DNA of 64,000 bases from Shewanella cyperi. GTDB taxonomy: Bacteria; Pseudomonadota; Gammaproteobacteria; Enterobacterales; Shewanellaceae. Each line of letters starts with the position of its first letter. The stretch's first letter is position 1. The notes beneath the pieces are model-generated. The model saw nothing but the letters and a program-made list of their open reading frames with translations, had not been told where the DNA came from and searched no databases. Shown here in pieces: positions 63,701 to 64,000 of this stretch. The stretch covers positions 2,313,501 to 2,377,500 of the forward strand of contig NZ_CP071501.1 of assembly GCF_017354985.1 (NCBI RefSeq), given 5' to 3'. The position numbers and the translations under genes were made by a program.

Positions 63701-64000
63701 AGTGTAGAGCTGGTTACCCGCGGTGAGCTGGATAGCCGACTGCACCTCGGCCACGGACCATTCGGGATGGGCCTGACGTACCAGCGCCAGGGCACCGGCC
63801 ACGTGTGGTGTAGCCATGGAGGTACCACTGATCACGTTCCAGTCCATTGCAGATGGATATCTGGTAAAGGGCTGGTCATCTGAGTAAGCCGCCAGAATGT
63901 CCACACCGGGCGCCGAAATGTTGGGCGACAGGGTACCGTCAAAGTCGTTGTTAATGGCGGTGGAGTTGAACTCGGCCAACTTGTCGTTACGACTCTCATC
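60719..64000 (-). CDS. Second secreted S8 protease with GlyGly-CTERM tail (N-terminus cut)
   Basis: About 1093 visible residues; the frame continues past base 64000, so signal peptide, Asp and His sites are outside. The catalytic Ser is in GTSMATPHVAGALALVRQAHP near residue 60 of the visible part. Sequence and domain order follow protease 1 throughout, including the CSINNPDAGDYWVV and TFSYKIT-like regions, so it is a tandem paralogue. The sorting tail TSGGTTSVPALLLGLLMLAY is followed by an unusual run of MSR units before the C-terminus. A proprotein of more than 1500 residues is expected. Confidence 0.93.
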   Translation of the reverse strand, partial: DESRNDKLAEFNSTAINNDFDGTLSPNISAPGVDILAAYSDDQPFTRYPSAMDWNVISGTSMATPHVAGALALVRQAHPEWSVAEVQSAIQLTAGNQLYTQVQPNSGDKIVEKDIYFHGGSGLVNVEAAIDAGFVMDETAENMRLANPHNGGDPADLNVPNLVDTSCAINCSWVRTIKATRDGSWKVSAAPNHDAVSIQFDVYPSEFTLKAGETKTIIVKARVLEATTVQDRLENTYLWGDVKFTPVETSLPEAHWPVKMKVSRNNMPKMLSATAHRNADKLMVNNVPVSKATELHGRAFLADTQYFTGEFPEDLDFTGVYFDHDFTPTKTHWVNVPAGSKRLFAEALETISTTAESIWWAGDLDVLVGRDLNGNHQVDFDEETICWSSSERVVQDYCSINNPDAGDYWVVFYNYRNDFRNEGLSDVYRYAIGVVSGEETSEVSVSTSTELNAATTMVDLALNWNFDSFEPGELKYGAIDLGTSAADAGNLGTVPFVIKRGANDISIKASQDQARPGDVVDFKVSVLPNMLGYDRHFDIKANLPQGMTLVGEPHIGNPRVSAELNVDGNSFTLTGMQADASDRARSYKITTNETDAMCRVPYTSDGKYMPIYESLGIKPQMGGYWGAQDDPGEDYQAFSLRYKDLWDYEDTNFALYNNQDNVSYPQFTVSPMGYVKLGGDPWLIAEFDLPFDKHFLNSMYGAIPDSMIAPLYRTTEFYGSLGTPLVDTWDSHTGMTVLYDESPKMLLVDWRGAETEVPVLNWDTWELEWQSWGDNYDFQTYIYMDYNHEANHPEVIMAYDNLVFDADGHPEYPLYPGDESRAYNGSVGMYGYHGQRGTYAPIDGVLADSFTHGSINEKLKNGLVICYDYDGPEATAFDIEFQAKVGFDSLARNLAVEVNSEIEGIETMTATYKLSVPGNITLAAMADLTTMENTAIEGIEVVYHDKDAVSNTISVSGEHITAVVHGHGSGAGFDLIPEANWYGETRVTVTVADNAFPNDAMSTSFMLTVTSDGIEYGCTDSSATNFDGNANTDDGSCTYPAPPASEPAKDTSGGTTSVPALLLGLLMLAYRNMSRNMSRPMSRPMSSKMNKQG
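60737..60784. repeat. Four 12-bp tandem repeats at the protease 2 C-terminus
   Basis: Units of GGGGCGGCTCAT (outer copies diverged), encoding M-S-R-P/N units after the sorting signal. Confidence 0.92.

Overview
The window looks like chromosome of a moderately high-GC Shewanella (Gammaproteobacteria, Alteromonadales). The reasons are the ppsA-ppsR-DAHP synthase order, a CrbS/CrbR-acs acetate module, hmgA-hpd tyrosine catabolism, a ROSE-type ibpA leader, MscS, CheV and YccF genes, and large secreted subtilases ending in GlyGly-CTERM sorting tails. No rRNA, tRNA or CRISPR array was seen. The genus call is inference from gene content.

Layout. 1-7.2 kb: a truncated YdiJ-like FAD/Fe-S dehydrogenase, PEP synthase (ppsA) divergent from its regulatory kinase/phosphorylase (ppsR) with a HexR-like palindrome between them, DAHP synthase and an acyl-CoA thioesterase. 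7.3-14.2 kb: an acetate-switch module made of response regulator crbR, a YaiI-like gene, the giant transporter-sensor kinase crbS, and divergent acs. Palindromes with arms like TTAGACT/AGTCTAA lie before crbR, between crbS and acs, and before an acyl-CoA ligase at 45 kb. 14.2-20.4 kb: an accessory region with an integron-type gene cassette array but no integrase in the window. Small genes, mostly for secreted proteins, all lie on the + strand and are separated by attC-like sites. One attC is split by an IS110/IS1111-group element that should encode its own bridge RNA. 21-23.6 kb: a hydrolase, response regulator and histidine kinase operon with 11-bp-spaced direct repeats in its promoter.

23.8-51.2 kb: mostly core genes. 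They include ibpA with a sigma-32 promoter and a ROSE-type RNA thermometer hairpin, a 5'-nucleotidase lipoprotein, esterases, an M1 aminopeptidase, SlyD, a stand-alone WYL regulator, an MltB-like transglycosylase, CheV, MscS plus a methyltransferase, a D-cysteine desulfhydrase-like enzyme, YccF, an M14 peptidase with a hydrolase, an acyl-CoA ligase, an EVE protein, an AIM24 protein, and a LysR regulator divergent from hmgA-hpd.

51.2-54.5 kb: a small AT-rich accessory patch with two minus-strand unknown genes, each preceded by a copy of a 50-bp repeat, then two membrane proteins and a perfect 22-bp palindrome. 54.6-64 kb: two tandem paralogous S8 proteases, both with GlyGly-CTERM tails. The second is cut by the window edge and carries a repeat-built tail after its sorting signal.

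The most unusual part is the cassette array with its attC-targeting IS110 element: candidate bridge RNA, a leader hairpin over the transposase start, and an outward -35 box. The clearest regulatory finding is the heat-controlled ibpA leader.
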